64,000 nt of DNA from Acinetobacter sp. ANC 4910 (GTDB taxonomy: Bacteria; Pseudomonadota; Gammaproteobacteria; Pseudomonadales; Moraxellaceae), in assembly GCF_004331035.1 (NCBI RefSeq), contig NZ_SJNT01000003.1, positions 248,001 to 312,000 on the forward strand, given 5' to 3'. The position numbers and the translations under genes are program-made. This document shows positions 1 to 10,112 of the stretch, piece after piece. Position 1 is the stretch's first letter; every line of letters starts with the position of its first letter. Under the pieces are notes generated by a model. It did not search any database. It saw nothing but the letters and a program-made list of their open reading frames with translations, and was not told the origin of the DNA.

Positions 1-266
1 TGATGTGGCTGAATCTCTTTCGCAAATGCAATCATTTCAGGTGTTATAGCAAGCTCTAAATTCATACGAGTTTTTAATACTGGACGCATACGACGCACAT
101 CATCATCTTGAATATGACGACGATCTTCACGTAAATGCAGTGTAATTCCTTCAGCACCCGCTTGCTCACAAATTAAAGCAGCATTAACTGGGTCTGGATA
201 AGTTGTTCCACGTGCTTGTCGCAAAGTTGCAACATGGTCAATATTTACACCAAGCAAAGCAGCCAT
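1..266 (-). CDS. pdxJ: Pyridoxine 5'-phosphate synthase, N-terminal part (partial)
   Basis: PdxJ condenses 1-deoxyxylulose 5-phosphate with 3-amino-2-oxopropyl phosphate to make pyridoxine 5'-phosphate, the last ring-forming step of de novo vitamin B6 synthesis in the cytosol. The visible N-terminus reads [20 protein letters not shown] and continues with [16 protein letters not shown], both hallmarks of the family's TIM barrel. The ATG is at 266-264 and the gene runs off the left window edge, so about 88 residues are visible. It follows recO closely on the same strand, the usual gammaproteobacterial order. pdxB of the same pathway lies at 45326. Confidence 0.96.
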   Translation of the reverse strand, partial: MAALLGVNIDHVATLRQARGTTYPDPVNAALICEQAGAEGITLHLREDRRHIQDDDVRRMRPVLKTRMNLELAITPEMIAFAKEIQPH

Positions 267-279
267 CGTTTTTTCCTAA

Positions 280-990
280 TCATGTTTTAGATTGAGTGTT
301 TTGAATCCAGAGTTGGCGACTTTTCAACGGTCGATCTCCCAACAAAGATGTAATCATTTGCCTATATAGCTTCGACAACAATTGTAACTGCTCTAGGTTA
401 AATTCCCTACCACTTTCATAATTCTGCATACTCAGAATTTGTTGACCCAATAACGTAGAAGATGAGGCCCGAGTTGTTGGAATAAAGCCATCATTTAACT
501 GAAAAGCATAATTTTGATGTGATTGAATCAAGCCTTGATTTGCATCTATTGTAAAATCAAGTGGATAACCTAACTCTTCCAACAATGCATGCTCAAATTG
601 GCGAAGGGTTTGTTTTAAAAATAGTGTTGGATTAACTTGATGACTGAGTGTTTGTAAATGCTGAATAGTTGCAGAATATTGCCGAAAAGTCTCAGGCATT
701 TCTACTTCAAGCGGACATAAACGTAGTAAAATTTCATTCAGATAAAAGCCAGAAAAAAATGCATCGCCAAAAAAGAAAATAGGATGATGCATAATTTCAA
801 GTTTACTGAAATTTTTAAGCTCAGACTTTCCCGATGCTTGTAAACGCAATGGTTGATATTGTGGTGGCGGGGTTTGTCTTAAAATACCATCAACCCGCCC
901 ATGCTCTTGGGTGAATAAATGTACAATATGACTACGTTCACGGTATTTTCTATGGTGAATTAAATAACCATGCAGTACTTCATTACGCAT
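280..990 (-). CDS. recO: DNA repair protein RecO
   Basis: RecO works with RecF and RecR to load RecA onto SSB-coated single-stranded DNA during gap repair. The 236-residue product starts MRNEVLHGYLIHHRKYRERS and goes on to VHLFTQEHGRVDGILRQ, the typical N-terminal OB-fold of RecO; the rest is the helical C-terminal domain. The zinc-binding cysteine cluster found in many RecO proteins is not evident: only one cysteine is present (in LRLCPLEVEM). The gene sits between a small lipoprotein gene and pdxJ in the era-recO-pdxJ order, with 13 nt before pdxJ, which suggests co-transcription. Confidence 0.95.
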   Translation of the reverse strand: MRNEVLHGYLIHHRKYRERSHIVHLFTQEHGRVDGILRQTPPPQYQPLRLQASGKSELKNFSKLEIMHHPIFFFGDAFFSGFYLNEILLRLCPLEVEMPETFRQYSATIQHLQTLSHQVNPTLFLKQTLRQFEHALLEELGYPLDFTIDANQGLIQSHQNYAFQLNDGFIPTTRASSSTLLGQQILSMQNYESGREFNLEQLQLLSKLYRQMITSLLGDRPLKSRQLWIQNTQSKT

Positions 991-1000
991 GAGGAATTAA

Positions 1001-1198
1001 CTAATCTTTCTTATTTTTATCATTTTGTTCGCTGTCCTCATCATCCCCATCTGGGATAACAGCACCAACCACTGCTGCGGTTCCTTTCACCACGCCTTTT
1101 GTGGTTTTATAAGCAATCTTTACAGGGACAGTGACAATCTTGTAGATACAACCTTGCAAAAATAACATACAAGCCATAACTGCAAATACTTTGACCAT
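1001..1198 (-). CDS. Small predicted lipoprotein
   Basis: This 65-residue protein has a short signal peptide ending in a lipobox-like LQGC (Cys17), followed by a mid-section with alternating hydrophobic and Lys residues (IVTVPVKIAYKTTKG) and a very acidic, Lys-rich tail (DGDDEDSEQNDKNKKD). That predicts a lipid-anchored envelope protein. It lies between era and recO on the same strand, so it is probably part of the same transcript. Small lipoproteins of this kind are common in Acinetobacter, but I know no function for it. The size and lipobox make it a credible gene rather than a chance frame. Confidence 0.75.
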   Translation of the reverse strand: MVKVFAVMACMLFLQGCIYKIVTVPVKIAYKTTKGVVKGTAAVVGAVIPDGDDEDSEQNDKNKKD

Positions 1199-1232
1199 AA
1201 CACTATCCCTATAAAATTTATTTTATGAAGAC

Positions 1233-2261
1233 TTAGATATCGCTATAACCCAAGCTTTTCAGTGCTCGCTCATCATCCGACCAACCACCTTTCACTTTCA
1301 CCCAAAGGGTTAACATGATCTTTTGTTCAAACATTTTTTCCATATCGACACGGGCATCCATACCAATTTTCTTGAGCTTAGCGCCTTTTTCACCAATCAC
1401 AATGGCTTTTTGGCCGGGACGGTCTACAAAAATCGTTGCGTCAATATAGGTACACGCTGGTTTTGGACGACCTGTTTTTTCATTCACTGTCGCTTCTTCA
1501 GTCTTAAATGACTCGATTTGCACAGTTAGATCGTACGGAAGCTCTTCACCAAGCTGACGCATGATTTTTTCACGGATAATTTCTGATGCTAAGAAACGCT
1601 CAGAACGATCAGTCAATTGATCCAATGAATACATTGGTGGTTGGAAAGGTAAATACTTTTCAATGGTGTCGCGTAGATGTTCCAAGTTCGCACCACGAAG
1701 TGCGGAAACAGGAACAATTTCCGCAAAATTCATCAATTTTGCGCGTTCTTGAATCAATGGTAAAGCATGGTTTTTATTTTCAAGTGTATCAATTTTATTG
1801 ATCACCAAAATCACAGGCATCTCTGCATTTTTAAGCTTTTCCAAAACAAGCTCATCATTTTGAGTCCACTTGTCTGCATCTAGAACAAACATGACCAAAT
1901 TTACATCACGCAATGCAGAAGATGCAGCGCGGTTCATCATTTTATTGATGGCACGCACTTCTTTTTTATGCATCCCAGGTGTATCGACGAACACTGCCTG
2001 AGATTTTTCACGCGAATCAATACCCACAATCTTATGACGCGTGGTTTGCGGCTTACGTGAAGTAATCGAAAGTTTTTGTCCCAGTAAGTGATTCATCAAT
2101 GTCGACTTACCCACATTTGGGCGGCCAACAATTGCAACAAAACCACTTCTGAAATCAGAAGGAATCGTGGTGCCTTGTTCACTAAAAAACTGGCTAATTA
2201 AATCATTAGTGTCGCTTGGCGACTCGTGATCAGCATCAATGTGATCGGAAGAATTTGACAT
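1233..2261 (-). CDS. era: GTPase Era, ribosome assembly factor
   Basis: Era is a GTPase that binds the 3' end of 16S rRNA and helps mature the 30S subunit at the inner membrane. G motifs are visible: GRPNVGKS at residues 46-53, DTPG at 93-96, NKID at 155-158 and SAL at 186-188. The C-terminal KH domain has VIGEKGAKLKKIG near 288-300. At 342 residues it is about 40 longer than E. coli Era; the excess is an acidic, Ser-rich N-terminal extension before the GTPase core. It begins 6 nt after the rnc stop, matching the conserved rnc-era coupling. Confidence 0.97.
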   Translation of the reverse strand: MSNSSDHIDADHESPSDTNDLISQFFSEQGTTIPSDFRSGFVAIVGRPNVGKSTLMNHLLGQKLSITSRKPQTTRHKIVGIDSREKSQAVFVDTPGMHKKEVRAINKMMNRAASSALRDVNLVMFVLDADKWTQNDELVLEKLKNAEMPVILVINKIDTLENKNHALPLIQERAKLMNFAEIVPVSALRGANLEHLRDTIEKYLPFQPPMYSLDQLTDRSERFLASEIIREKIMRQLGEELPYDLTVQIESFKTEEATVNEKTGRPKPACTYIDATIFVDRPGQKAIVIGEKGAKLKKIGMDARVDMEKMFEQKIMLTLWVKVKGGWSDDERALKSLGYSDI

Positions 2262-2267
2262 GGCAGA

Positions 2268-2972
2268 TTACTGCTCCAAAAGTTTTAAAATATCCGCCGC
2301 TGCAGCTTGTTCTGCAAAACGACGACTTGAACCTTCACCTTTAAATAGAGGCAAACCCTCAACCGTACAATTCACCTTGAAATGTTGGTTAGGCGCATCC
2401 CCTTGTATATCGACCACTTCATAAATAGGAAGTGGCTTTTTACGCGCTTGCAAATACTCTTGCAATCTTGATTTAGGATCTTTCAGTTGATCTGTCGGTT
2501 CGATATAGTCTAAGTAAGGTTCGTACCATTTTAGCACGATACGCTCCAACACCGTTAAGTCAGCACAATCCACATAAATTGCCCCAATAATGGCTTCAAC
2601 AGTATCTGCCAAAATCGATTCACGATGATGTCCGCCTGACTTTAACTCACCTGTACTTAAAATTAAGTTGGTACTGAGTTTTAAGTCGTTTGCGATTTTA
2701 CCTAATGCTTCCTGTCGAACTAAGGTCGCTCGCATGCGCGTCAAACGACCTTCATTTTCATGCGGATAAGCATGGTACAAATAATTGGCGATGATCATTC
2801 CTAACAACGCGTCACCTAGAAACTCTAAGCGTTCGTAATTATATTTATGGCTTACCGAACGGTGCGTCAAGGCAAGCTGAAGTAGCTCCGCTTGCTTAAA
2901 CTGATAACCTATACGACTGACCAAGCGAATATCACTTAGTTTGGGCTGACCTTTGATCAAAACTTTTCTCAA
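2268..2972 (-). CDS. rnc: Ribonuclease III
   Basis: RNase III cleaves double-stranded RNA, chiefly the rRNA precursor and structured mRNAs. The signature ERLEFLGDA lies at residues 47-55 and the second acidic site (ADTVEAIIGAIYVD) near 122-135; a C-terminal double-stranded RNA-binding domain follows from about 163. The 234-residue length is normal. The ATG at 2972 makes the gene overlap the end of the upstream DUF4845 gene by 41 nt in another frame. A TTG start a few codons in would shorten the overlap, and the sequence does not decide between them. Confidence 0.96.
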   Translation of the reverse strand: MRKVLIKGQPKLSDIRLVSRIGYQFKQAELLQLALTHRSVSHKYNYERLEFLGDALLGMIIANYLYHAYPHENEGRLTRMRATLVRQEALGKIANDLKLSTNLILSTGELKSGGHHRESILADTVEAIIGAIYVDCADLTVLERIVLKWYEPYLDYIEPTDQLKDPKSRLQEYLQARKKPLPIYEVVDIQGDAPNQHFKVNCTVEGLPLFKGEGSSRRFAEQAAAADILKLLEQ

Positions 2973-3306
2973 ACTTTAACACTAAATCAATATTCAGTAA
3001 GAAAGGCTTTCTTACCTCATAACTCTTTTTCACTTGTAAACCATCAACATTTGTCACTTGAGCAATGTCTTCGAATTTAATATCGCGAACATTATTCATA
3101 TCTAAACGCTGCCCCATTTGGCTTGAGAATTTCGATGGACTGATATCAGCAGGACTACTTTGCAGTAACTCTGTAATCTGACTATCAATCACACGATCAT
3201 CCCAATAGGGTCCCCAAACTGCAATTGCGACTTTTGCCAAAAAAGCAAAGCCAATAACTGCAATTAAAATACCAATATATGATGCACCCTTTTGATTTCG
3301 ACGCAT
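2932..3306 (-). CDS. DUF4845 family membrane-anchored protein
   Basis: This 124-residue protein has one N-terminal membrane segment (ASYIGILIAVIGFAFLAKVAIAV is the hydrophobic stretch, split here as ASYIGILIAVIG and FAFLAKVAIAV) and a periplasmic-type tail. The length, the pilin-like N-terminus with a basic MRRNQKG start, and the position between lepB and rnc match the DUF4845 family that sits there in Pseudomonas and relatives. No enzymatic motif is seen and the function is unknown. Its 3' end overlaps rnc by 41 nt, so the two are probably translationally coupled. Confidence 0.85.
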   Translation of the reverse strand: MRRNQKGASYIGILIAVIGFAFLAKVAIAVWGPYWDDRVIDSQITELLQSSPADISPSKFSSQMGQRLDMNNVRDIKFEDIAQVTNVDGLQVKKSYEVRKPFLLNIDLVLKFEKSFDQRSAQTK

Positions 3307-3329
3307 TTTTTATTTTCCATTTTGGTCAA

Positions 3330-4157
3330 TTAATCAATTTTACCGTTACGACTGAATGACGGCAGTTTAAAACCAGGCTCTTTATGCATCCAAACATAAA
3401 ATGCACGCCCAGTTAAGTTCTCTTCAGGCACAAATCCCCAAAAACGACTGTCAGCACTTTGATCACGATTATCCCCCATCGCAAAGTAGTGCCCTTTAGG
3501 AACTTTGACTTCCCAATATAAACCATTTTCAGTTGAGTATTTACCATTTTCAATATAATTAATAAATGGTGCTTGACGAGCAACGTTCACCCCTTCCAAT
3601 TCACGCATCGTAAAGGTGTGTTCACCCAAAGTTTCTTTATGATAAATTGAGGTCGGTGTATCCAAGGCATCTTTTTCACGACTGAACTCAACTGGAACTT
3701 TCGCTACTTTTTTCCCATTAATCGTCAACTGACCATGATCATAAATAATATGGTCACCCGGCAAACCCACGACACGCTTGATATAGCTAATAGTCGGTTG
3801 TGGTGGATAACGAAAAACAATGACATCACCACGTGATGGCTCACCCACATCGAGAATTTTCTTATTCACAATTGGTAAGCGTACACCGTAGTCAAACTTA
3901 TTCACCAAAATAAAGTCACCAGTTTCTAAAGTCGGAACCATAGAATCTGACGGGATATTAAACGGTTCATATAAAAATGAACGTAAAACCAAAACCACCG
4001 CCAATACAGGCCAGAAATCGTAAGCCCATGTAATAATGAAGTTTTCATTACCCCTACCCTTGGTTTGTCTTTGCTTAAATACAAACTTATCCAGCAACCA
4101 CACCAAGAAAAAAATCAGCGTGGCAGGCACGAGTATTAAATTAAAATCAAAATCCAT
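3330..4157 (-). CDS. lepB: Signal peptidase I
   Basis: LepB removes signal peptides from secreted pre-proteins at the periplasmic face of the inner membrane. Two N-terminal hydrophobic segments are seen (about residues 5-22 and 48-62). The catalytic serine is in IPSDSM (Ser72), the general-base lysine in YIKRVVGLPGD (Lys127), and the conserved GDNRDQSADSRFWGFV box is near the C-terminus. Length is 275 residues. It follows lepA by 21 nt, the standard lepA-lepB operon order. Confidence 0.97.
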   Translation of the reverse strand: MDFDFNLILVPATLIFFLVWLLDKFVFKQRQTKGRGNENFIITWAYDFWPVLAVVLVLRSFLYEPFNIPSDSMVPTLETGDFILVNKFDYGVRLPIVNKKILDVGEPSRGDVIVFRYPPQPTISYIKRVVGLPGDHIIYDHGQLTINGKKVAKVPVEFSREKDALDTPTSIYHKETLGEHTFTMRELEGVNVARQAPFINYIENGKYSTENGLYWEVKVPKGHYFAMGDNRDQSADSRFWGFVPEENLTGRAFYVWMHKEPGFKLPSFSRNGKID

Positions 4158-4178
4158 GAGCTAAACGACCTCTAATTC

Positions 4179-5996
4179 TTATCTTTCTACTTTCAACACA
4201 GCCAAGAACGCTTCTTGCGGGATTTCTACACTACCCACTTGCTTCATGCGTTTTTTACCTTCCTTCTGTTTAGAAAGAAGTTTCTTCTTACGTGAAACGT
4301 CACCACCATAACATTTAGCCAATACGTTTTTACGCATCGCTTTTACAGTAGAACGAGCAATAATTTGTGCACCAATAGCCGCTTGAATTGCTACATCGTA
4401 CATTTGGCGAGGAATCAAATCTTTCATTTTCTCAACCAACGCAATACCACGATGACGCGCGTCATTACGGTGACAAATCATAGCCAAGGCATCAACCTTG
4501 TCACTATTAATTAATACATCAACCTTAACTAAAGCTGAACTTTCAAAACGCACAAAGTTATAGTCAAGCGATGCAAATCCACGAGAGCATGATTTTAATT
4601 TATCAAAGAAATCCATAACGACTTCAGCCATCGGGATTTCAAAGGTAATAGAAACTTGATTACCCAAGAATTTCATATCTTTTTGAACACCACGGCGTTC
4701 AATACATAGGGTCATGACATTCCCTAAGTACTCTTGCGGAACAAGAATATGACATTCTGCGATCGGTTCACGTAAATCTTCTACAGTAGATCCATCTGGC
4801 ATTTTTGATGGACTATCGATATAAATCGTTTCGCCCTTTTTAGTTAATGCTTCATAAATTACAGTAGGTGCAGAACTGATGAGATCAAGGTCATACTCTC
4901 GCTCTAAACGCTCTTGCACAATCTCCATGTGTAGCATTCCTAAGAAGCCACAACGGAAACCAAAACCTAATGCATCTGAGCTTTCTGGCTCAAAGAATAA
5001 AGCCGAGTCGTTGATCTGCAATTTTTGTAGCGCTTCACGGAATGGCTCAAAATCACTTGCATCAATCGGGAAAAGACCCGCATAAACCTGCGGTTTAACC
5101 TTTTTGAAACCCGGTAAAATTGCAACATCAGGTGTAGCAGCAAGGGTAATAGTGTCACCTACTGGCGCACCAAAAATATCTTTAATACCCGCAATCACAA
5201 AACCTACTTCACCCGCTTCAAGCATGTCGGTATCGGTATGTTTAGGATTAAATACACCCACTGAAGTGACTGGGTGAGTTTGTCCTGTCGATTTAACCAA
5301 CATTTTGTCGCCCTTACGGATACGACCTTGTTTAATACGGACTAAGGATACAACACCTAAATAGTTATCGAACCAAGAGTCAATAATTAAGGCTTGTAAA
5401 GGAGCTTCACGATCACCAACAGGTGCTGGAATGACATCAACTAAGCGCTCAAGTACACCCTCGACACCCAAACCAGTTTTTGCAGAACAGGTTGGAGCAT
5501 CTGTCGCTTCAATGCCAATAATTTCTTCAATTTCATGAATTACCCGTTCAGGCTCAGCCTGCGGTAAATCAATTTTATTTAAAATAGGAAGAACTTCGAG
5601 ACCTTGCTCAATTGCGGTATAACAGTTTGCAACCGATTGTGCTTCAACACCTTGTGCAGCATCTACAACCAATAGCGCGCCTTCACAAGCTGCTAAAGAA
5701 CGAGATACTTCATAAGAAAAGTCTACGTGTCCAGGCGTATCAATGAAGTTCAATTGATATTCTTGCCCATTTGGATGCGTGTAATACAAGGTTACAGACG
5801 CCGCTTTAATGGTAATCCCACGTTCGCGTTCTAACTCCATTGAGTCCAAAACTTGGGCTTGCATTTCACGATCTTGTAAACCACCACACATTTGAATAAA
5901 ACGGTCAGCCAAAGTCGACTTACCATGGTCAATGTGAGCAATAATCGAAAAATTTCGGATATTATTGATATCAACGGATTTTTTAGCTTGCGCCAT
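4179..5996 (-). CDS. lepA: Elongation factor 4 (LepA)
   Basis: LepA is a ribosome-associated translational GTPase, paralogous to EF-G, linked to back-translocation and 30S biogenesis. The 605-residue length is typical. The P-loop [10 protein letters not shown] is at residues 20-29, followed by [16 protein letters not shown] (G3) and NKIDLP (G4). The C-terminal domain unique to LepA ends in a Lys-rich stretch ([19 protein letters not shown]). It is the first gene of the minus-strand operon lepA-lepB-DUF4845-rnc-era; the promoter should lie in the AT-rich gap 5997-6168. Confidence 0.98.
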   Translation of the reverse strand: MAQAKKSVDINNIRNFSIIAHIDHGKSTLADRFIQMCGGLQDREMQAQVLDSMELERERGITIKAASVTLYYTHPNGQEYQLNFIDTPGHVDFSYEVSRSLAACEGALLVVDAAQGVEAQSVANCYTAIEQGLEVLPILNKIDLPQAEPERVIHEIEEIIGIEATDAPTCSAKTGLGVEGVLERLVDVIPAPVGDREAPLQALIIDSWFDNYLGVVSLVRIKQGRIRKGDKMLVKSTGQTHPVTSVGVFNPKHTDTDMLEAGEVGFVIAGIKDIFGAPVGDTITLAATPDVAILPGFKKVKPQVYAGLFPIDASDFEPFREALQKLQINDSALFFEPESSDALGFGFRCGFLGMLHMEIVQERLEREYDLDLISSAPTVIYEALTKKGETIYIDSPSKMPDGSTVEDLREPIAECHILVPQEYLGNVMTLCIERRGVQKDMKFLGNQVSITFEIPMAEVVMDFFDKLKSCSRGFASLDYNFVRFESSALVKVDVLINSDKVDALAMICHRNDARHRGIALVEKMKDLIPRQMYDVAIQAAIGAQIIARSTVKAMRKNVLAKCYGGDVSRKKKLLSKQKEGKKRMKQVGSVEIPQEAFLAVLKVER

Positions 5997-6168
5997 GAGT
6001 TACCTTAAGAAAAAAATAGTGCCAAGTACAAAGCTGAGATACTAAGCGTAAGCGGTTAGACAAATTGCTGCCGATTATAGCAGATTGCAAAAATGAAAAA
6101 GTGATAAATTCGTTTAAACGTTTAGGTTTTTAAGACTGTACGTTTTTCAAACGCATGCCAGTAGAGTT

Positions 6169-6621
6169 TTAAACTGTATAGCTATGCGTAAAATCTAATG
6201 GATTAATCTGATCATTTAAGGGTTGATAAGCTTGTGAAAATGTCGGTGAAATACGTTTAGGTCGACCTGATTCAATTTCCACGCATGCCCATTTGGTCTG
6301 CCCCATAAATAATACAGCTTGATCCGCAGGTAGGTAGAAAACATACTGACGAAATAAATACATACTATTGATGTCACTTAGCCATGTACGCAACACAATT
6401 TCGTCATTCAATAAAGCTGCTTTGCGGTATTGCACATGATGTTCCACTGCAACCATGGCATGTTTTAATTCTAAATACTGTTGAATACCCAGACCTAACT
6501 GGTCAATATGTGCCGTTGCAACATCCTGCATCCACTGCACATAAACCACATTATTGACATGTCCCAACACATCAATATGTTCTGGCTTTACCACCAAATT
6601 TAAATCAAAAATTGCGCTCAT
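6169..6621 (-). CDS. Acyl-CoA thioesterase, YbgC/4-hydroxybenzoyl-CoA thioesterase type
   Basis: This is a single hotdog-fold domain of about 150 residues. The motif HIDVLGHVNNVVYVQWMQD matches the active-site helix of the 4HBT/YbgC family, where the Asp in the equivalent of HIDxxGHxNN acts in thioester hydrolysis. The substrate acyl-CoA cannot be told from sequence. I prefer the ATG at 6621, which gives MSAIFDLNLVVKPEH, over an in-frame ATG 21 nt further out at 6642; neither has a strong ribosome-binding site. It lies alone between lepA and mucD, all on the minus strand. Confidence 0.85.
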   Translation of the reverse strand: MSAIFDLNLVVKPEHIDVLGHVNNVVYVQWMQDVATAHIDQLGLGIQQYLELKHAMVAVEHHVQYRKAALLNDEIVLRTWLSDINSMYLFRQYVFYLPADQAVLFMGQTKWACVEIESGRPKRISPTFSQAYQPLNDQINPLDFTHSYTV

Positions 6622-6786
6622 TAATTTGTTTGTCCTGTCCATGGTTAGGTTAAAAGTTTAAAAACCATGTTGATGCTTTTCACACTTAAGTTGATTCAGC
6701 TGCGTAAACACCAGCCAAAAAAAAGCCAGTCTAAACTGAATAGACTGACTTTTTCCAGTTCATGTCATGATTTCACATCAAGATGC

Positions 6787-8175
6787 TTAAATACGCATCC
6801 CTAAAATAGCCCGCTGTCCTTCACGAATCAGTGAAACACGCACAATGCTATCTTTCTTTAACCCAGAAACTGTTTTGATGAACTCTTTCGAATTATTGAT
6901 ACTTGTATTGTTCAATTGGGTAATGACATCACCTGGTAAAATCCGTGCTTGAGATGCCACCCCACCACGCATAACATCTTGAATCAACACGCCACCTTTA
7001 ATGCTGAGTTGTGCTAATTCAGATGGTGATAAATCACGAATTGCCACCCCAATTTTTGGCCCAGCACTTTCTGCACCTTGCTCAGCTTTAGCAGGCGTAT
7101 CATCGGGTGCTGTGGTGAGTGTTGCAGAAATATTGCGTGTTATATCATCACGTAATATTTCAAGTTGAATAGTTTGATTCGGTACAGAACGGTTTAAATA
7201 ATTGAGAAGTTCTGAAGTGCGTGAAATTGCGGCACCATTGTACTTCAACACAATATCACCTGCTTTCAGACCTGCTTTTGCTGCGGGTGAATTTGGCGTT
7301 ACATCGGTAATTAAGGCACCTTCAGGTTTCGGTAAATTGTAAGATTCTGCCAAGTTACGATCAATATCCTGCATCATGACGCCCAGATAAGAACGAGTTA
7401 CTTTACCATTCTTCTTCAACTGGTCGGCAATATCCATAGCAACATCAATTGGGATGGAGAAAGACAGCCCCATATAGCCACCCGTTCCACTGAAAATACG
7501 TGAATTTACACCAACGACTTCACCCCCTTGATTAAACAGAGGCCCACCTGAGTTACCCGGGTTCAAGGCAACATCGGTTTGAATAAATGGAACAGATGTT
7601 TCACCCATCATATTCCGCATTTTGGCACTAACAATTCCTGCTGAAGCAGAATAATCAAAGCCAAATGGAGAACCGATGGCCAATACAGGCTCACCCACCC
7701 TTAGTTGATCAACATTCCCTGTTTTTAGTGCAGGAAATTGATCCCCTTTCACTTTAAGCAATGCTACGTCGGTACGTTCATCACTACCGATGACCGTTGC
7801 ATCTAGCTCACGACGATCATTCATCATAATCGTGACTTTAGAGGCATTTTCGACCACATGATGATTCGTTAGCAAATAGCCATCTTTACTGATGAAAAAT
7901 GCACTGCCATAAGCCGTTTTTTCTTGTGGAGCCTGCTGCTGCGGAATAATGACTTGATTACCAAAAAAACGACGCAAGATTTCTGGTACTTGTTGTTGCA
8001 TAATTTCTTCTTGGGTCATTTTTTTGACCACATTCACACTCACAACTGCAGGGCTGACTTGCTCAACTAAATTTGAAAAATCCACTGCTGGTGCGGCTTG
8101 AGTTTGTACCGCCACCATTGTAAAAACCGCAGCATATATTCCTTTTTGTAAATAGCCACTTTTCATAAAACTCAT
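6787..8175 (-). CDS. mucD: Periplasmic serine endoprotease, DegQ/MucD type (HtrA family)
   Basis: This HtrA-family protease degrades misfolded envelope proteins in the periplasm. An N-terminal signal peptide ends around AAP at residues 28-30. The catalytic triad is visible as TNHHVV (His106), ERTDVALLKV (Asp136) and PGNSGGPL (Ser209). Two PDZ domains follow, the first from about 255 and the second from about 370 to the end at 462. In Pseudomonas the orthologue MucD closes the algU-mucABC operon beside lepA and nadB. Here it faces nadB directly with no sigma-E or anti-sigma gene between them. Confidence 0.94.
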   Translation of the reverse strand: MSFMKSGYLQKGIYAAVFTMVAVQTQAAPAVDFSNLVEQVSPAVVSVNVVKKMTQEEIMQQQVPEILRRFFGNQVIIPQQQAPQEKTAYGSAFFISKDGYLLTNHHVVENASKVTIMMNDRRELDATVIGSDERTDVALLKVKGDQFPALKTGNVDQLRVGEPVLAIGSPFGFDYSASAGIVSAKMRNMMGETSVPFIQTDVALNPGNSGGPLFNQGGEVVGVNSRIFSGTGGYMGLSFSIPIDVAMDIADQLKKNGKVTRSYLGVMMQDIDRNLAESYNLPKPEGALITDVTPNSPAAKAGLKAGDIVLKYNGAAISRTSELLNYLNRSVPNQTIQLEILRDDITRNISATLTTAPDDTPAKAEQGAESAGPKIGVAIRDLSPSELAQLSIKGGVLIQDVMRGGVASQARILPGDVITQLNNTSINNSKEFIKTVSGLKKDSIVRVSLIREGQRAILGMRI

Positions 8176-8395
8176 TCACTCAATTATTGTTACGTATTAG
8201 ACAAAAAATTTTTATCATAAAACTTGTTATTCTTGCGTAATAATATGTTCAATTATGTTTTAGCAAAACAAGTACTTATTTTTAGATTAAGTTATAGTAA
8301 CTTGATTGCTTTTTCTGATGAACACTCGACTATTTTACACTTGCCTTTTATCTCAAAAAGCGTTGTCATTACCAAACTTTTTTTAAAATTAGCTG

Positions 8396-10036
8396 ATGGA
8401 AATGTCTAATTTAAGCTCAACGCATCAATTTGATGTGATTATTGTGGGCAGTGGTGGCGCAGGTTTAAGTTTAGCACTGTCATTACCTCATCATTTCAAC
8501 ATTGCAGTTTTAGCAAAATCGACCCTAACCGATGCCAGCACTTATTATGCACAAGGCGGGGTTGCCGCTGTTCTGGATGAAACGGATTCCATTCAACAGC
8601 ATATTGATGACACCATGATTGCAGGCGCACATTTATGTGAACTCGACGCAGTCAAACAAACCGTTGAAGGCGGTAAACCTTCTGTAGATTTCCTGCTTAA
8701 TAATGGCGTGCAGTTCACTTTAGATGAACAATCGCAGTTACATTTAACTCGTGAAGGTGGTCACTCACAACGTCGTATTATTCATGCGGCCGATGCGACT
8801 GGGCGTGCAATTTCGACCACGTTGGTACAACGTGCGCAAGAAAAAGACAATATTACGATTTTTGAAAATTTCATTGCGATAGATTTAATCACTTCGCAAA
8901 AACTTGGTTTAGACGAAGCACAAAATCGTGCCCTTGGTCTATATGCTCTCGATGAGAAAACCGAACAAGTTCATACGTTCCTAGCGCCGTTTACCGCTTT
9001 GGCATGTGGCGGTGCAATGAAAGCCTATCTGTATACCTCAAACCCTGACATCGCTACTGGTGATGGGATTGCGATGGCCTATCGCGCAGGGTGCCGCGTG
9101 GCAAATATGGAATTTAACCAATTCCACCCGACTTGCTTATACCATCCACAAGCCCGCTCATTCCTCATCACAGAAGCTATGCGTGGCGAAGGGGCTTATT
9201 TAAGATTGCCTGATGGTGAGCGTTTCATGCTGCGCTTTGATGAACGTGCTGAACTGGCACCACGCGATATTGTTGCGCGTGCTATTGACTATGAAATTAA
9301 GCGTTTAGGTATCCGTCATGTCTGGTTAGACATTACACATAAGCCAGAAGCCTTCGTAAAAGAACATTTCCCAACGTTGTATGCCCGTCTACTTGAATTG
9401 GGCATTGATATCACTAAGGAAATGATTCCTGTGGTGCCTGCTGCACATTACACTTGTGGTGGCGTGGTGGTTGATGAGCATAGTCAAACTGACATCCACG
9501 GTTTATACGCGATTGGTGAAACTTCCTATACGGGTCTACATGGCGCTAACCGTATGGCGAGTAACTCTCTGCTCGAATGCTTCGTCTACGGCATGAGTGC
9601 CGCTGAACATATTCAATCGCATTATGTTGAAAACTACAGCTCGCCTCAAGTTCCAGAATGGGATGATTCGCAGGTCATGAACCCCGATGAAGATGTGGTC
9701 ATTTTGCAGAACTGGGATGAATTACGTCAAACCATGTGGAACTATGTGGGCATTGTCCGTACCACCAAACGCTTACAACGTGCCTTACACCGTATTGAAA
9801 TGCTCAAGCGTGAAATCACGGAATATTATGAAGATTATCAGGTCAGTAAAAACCTGATTGAACTGCGTAACTTGGTATTGGTCTCTGAAATGATTGTACG
9901 TTGTGCAATGGAACGCAAAGAATCTCGCGGGCTACATTTCACTTTAGACTATCCTGAATTGGCGCCTGAGCTACGCAAAACTGTACTCACGCCGCCAAAC
10001 TTTCAAGTTGAAACACCTTTGGTGAATGCTGAATAA
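8396..10036 (+). CDS. nadB: L-aspartate oxidase
   Basis: NadB oxidises L-aspartate to iminoaspartate using FAD, the first step of de novo NAD synthesis. The dinucleotide-binding motif [16 protein letters not shown] starts near residue 15. The conserved [18 protein letters not shown] and HPTCLY motifs of the succinate dehydrogenase/aspartate oxidase flavoprotein fold follow, with the [18 protein letters not shown]-binding stretch near 395. The length of 546 is normal. An alternative ATG two codons in (8402) is equally plausible. The gene is divergent from mucD across 220 nt. Confidence 0.96.
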   Translation: MEMSNLSSTHQFDVIIVGSGGAGLSLALSLPHHFNIAVLAKSTLTDASTYYAQGGVAAVLDETDSIQQHIDDTMIAGAHLCELDAVKQTVEGGKPSVDFLLNNGVQFTLDEQSQLHLTREGGHSQRRIIHAADATGRAISTTLVQRAQEKDNITIFENFIAIDLITSQKLGLDEAQNRALGLYALDEKTEQVHTFLAPFTALACGGAMKAYLYTSNPDIATGDGIAMAYRAGCRVANMEFNQFHPTCLYHPQARSFLITEAMRGEGAYLRLPDGERFMLRFDERAELAPRDIVARAIDYEIKRLGIRHVWLDITHKPEAFVKEHFPTLYARLLELGIDITKEMIPVVPAAHYTCGGVVVDEHSQTDIHGLYAIGETSYTGLHGANRMASNSLLECFVYGMSAAEHIQSHYVENYSSPQVPEWDDSQVMNPDEDVVILQNWDELRQTMWNYVGIVRTTKRLQRALHRIEMLKREITEYYEDYQVSKNLIELRNLVLVSEMIVRCAMERKESRGLHFTLDYPELAPELRKTVLTPPNFQVETPLVNAE

Positions 10037-10041
10037 AATAC

Positions 10042-10073
10042 GGCAGGTACAGTTATTTTTAACTGTACCTGCC
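10042..10073. terminator. Long inverted repeat after nadB
   Basis: A perfect 13-bp stem (GGCAGGTACAGTT at 10042-10054 and its complement at 10061-10073) encloses a 6-nt loop. It lies between the convergent nadB and thioesterase genes, so it may serve as a bidirectional terminator, but neither side is followed by a clear T run. Confidence 0.5.
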
Positions 10074-10112
10074 CACGAAGACATTCAATCTGTCACTCAA
10101 TTTAAAAAACAA

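Noticed and set aside
8224..8409. A 61-codon plus-strand frame in the mucD-nadB gap
   Set aside because: It overlaps the nadB start, has no ribosome-binding site and lies where the two divergent promoters should be.
10042..10073. The perfect inverted repeat as a regulator-binding operator
   Set aside because: It lies between the 3' ends of two convergent genes, not in a promoter; a terminator or repeat element is more likely.
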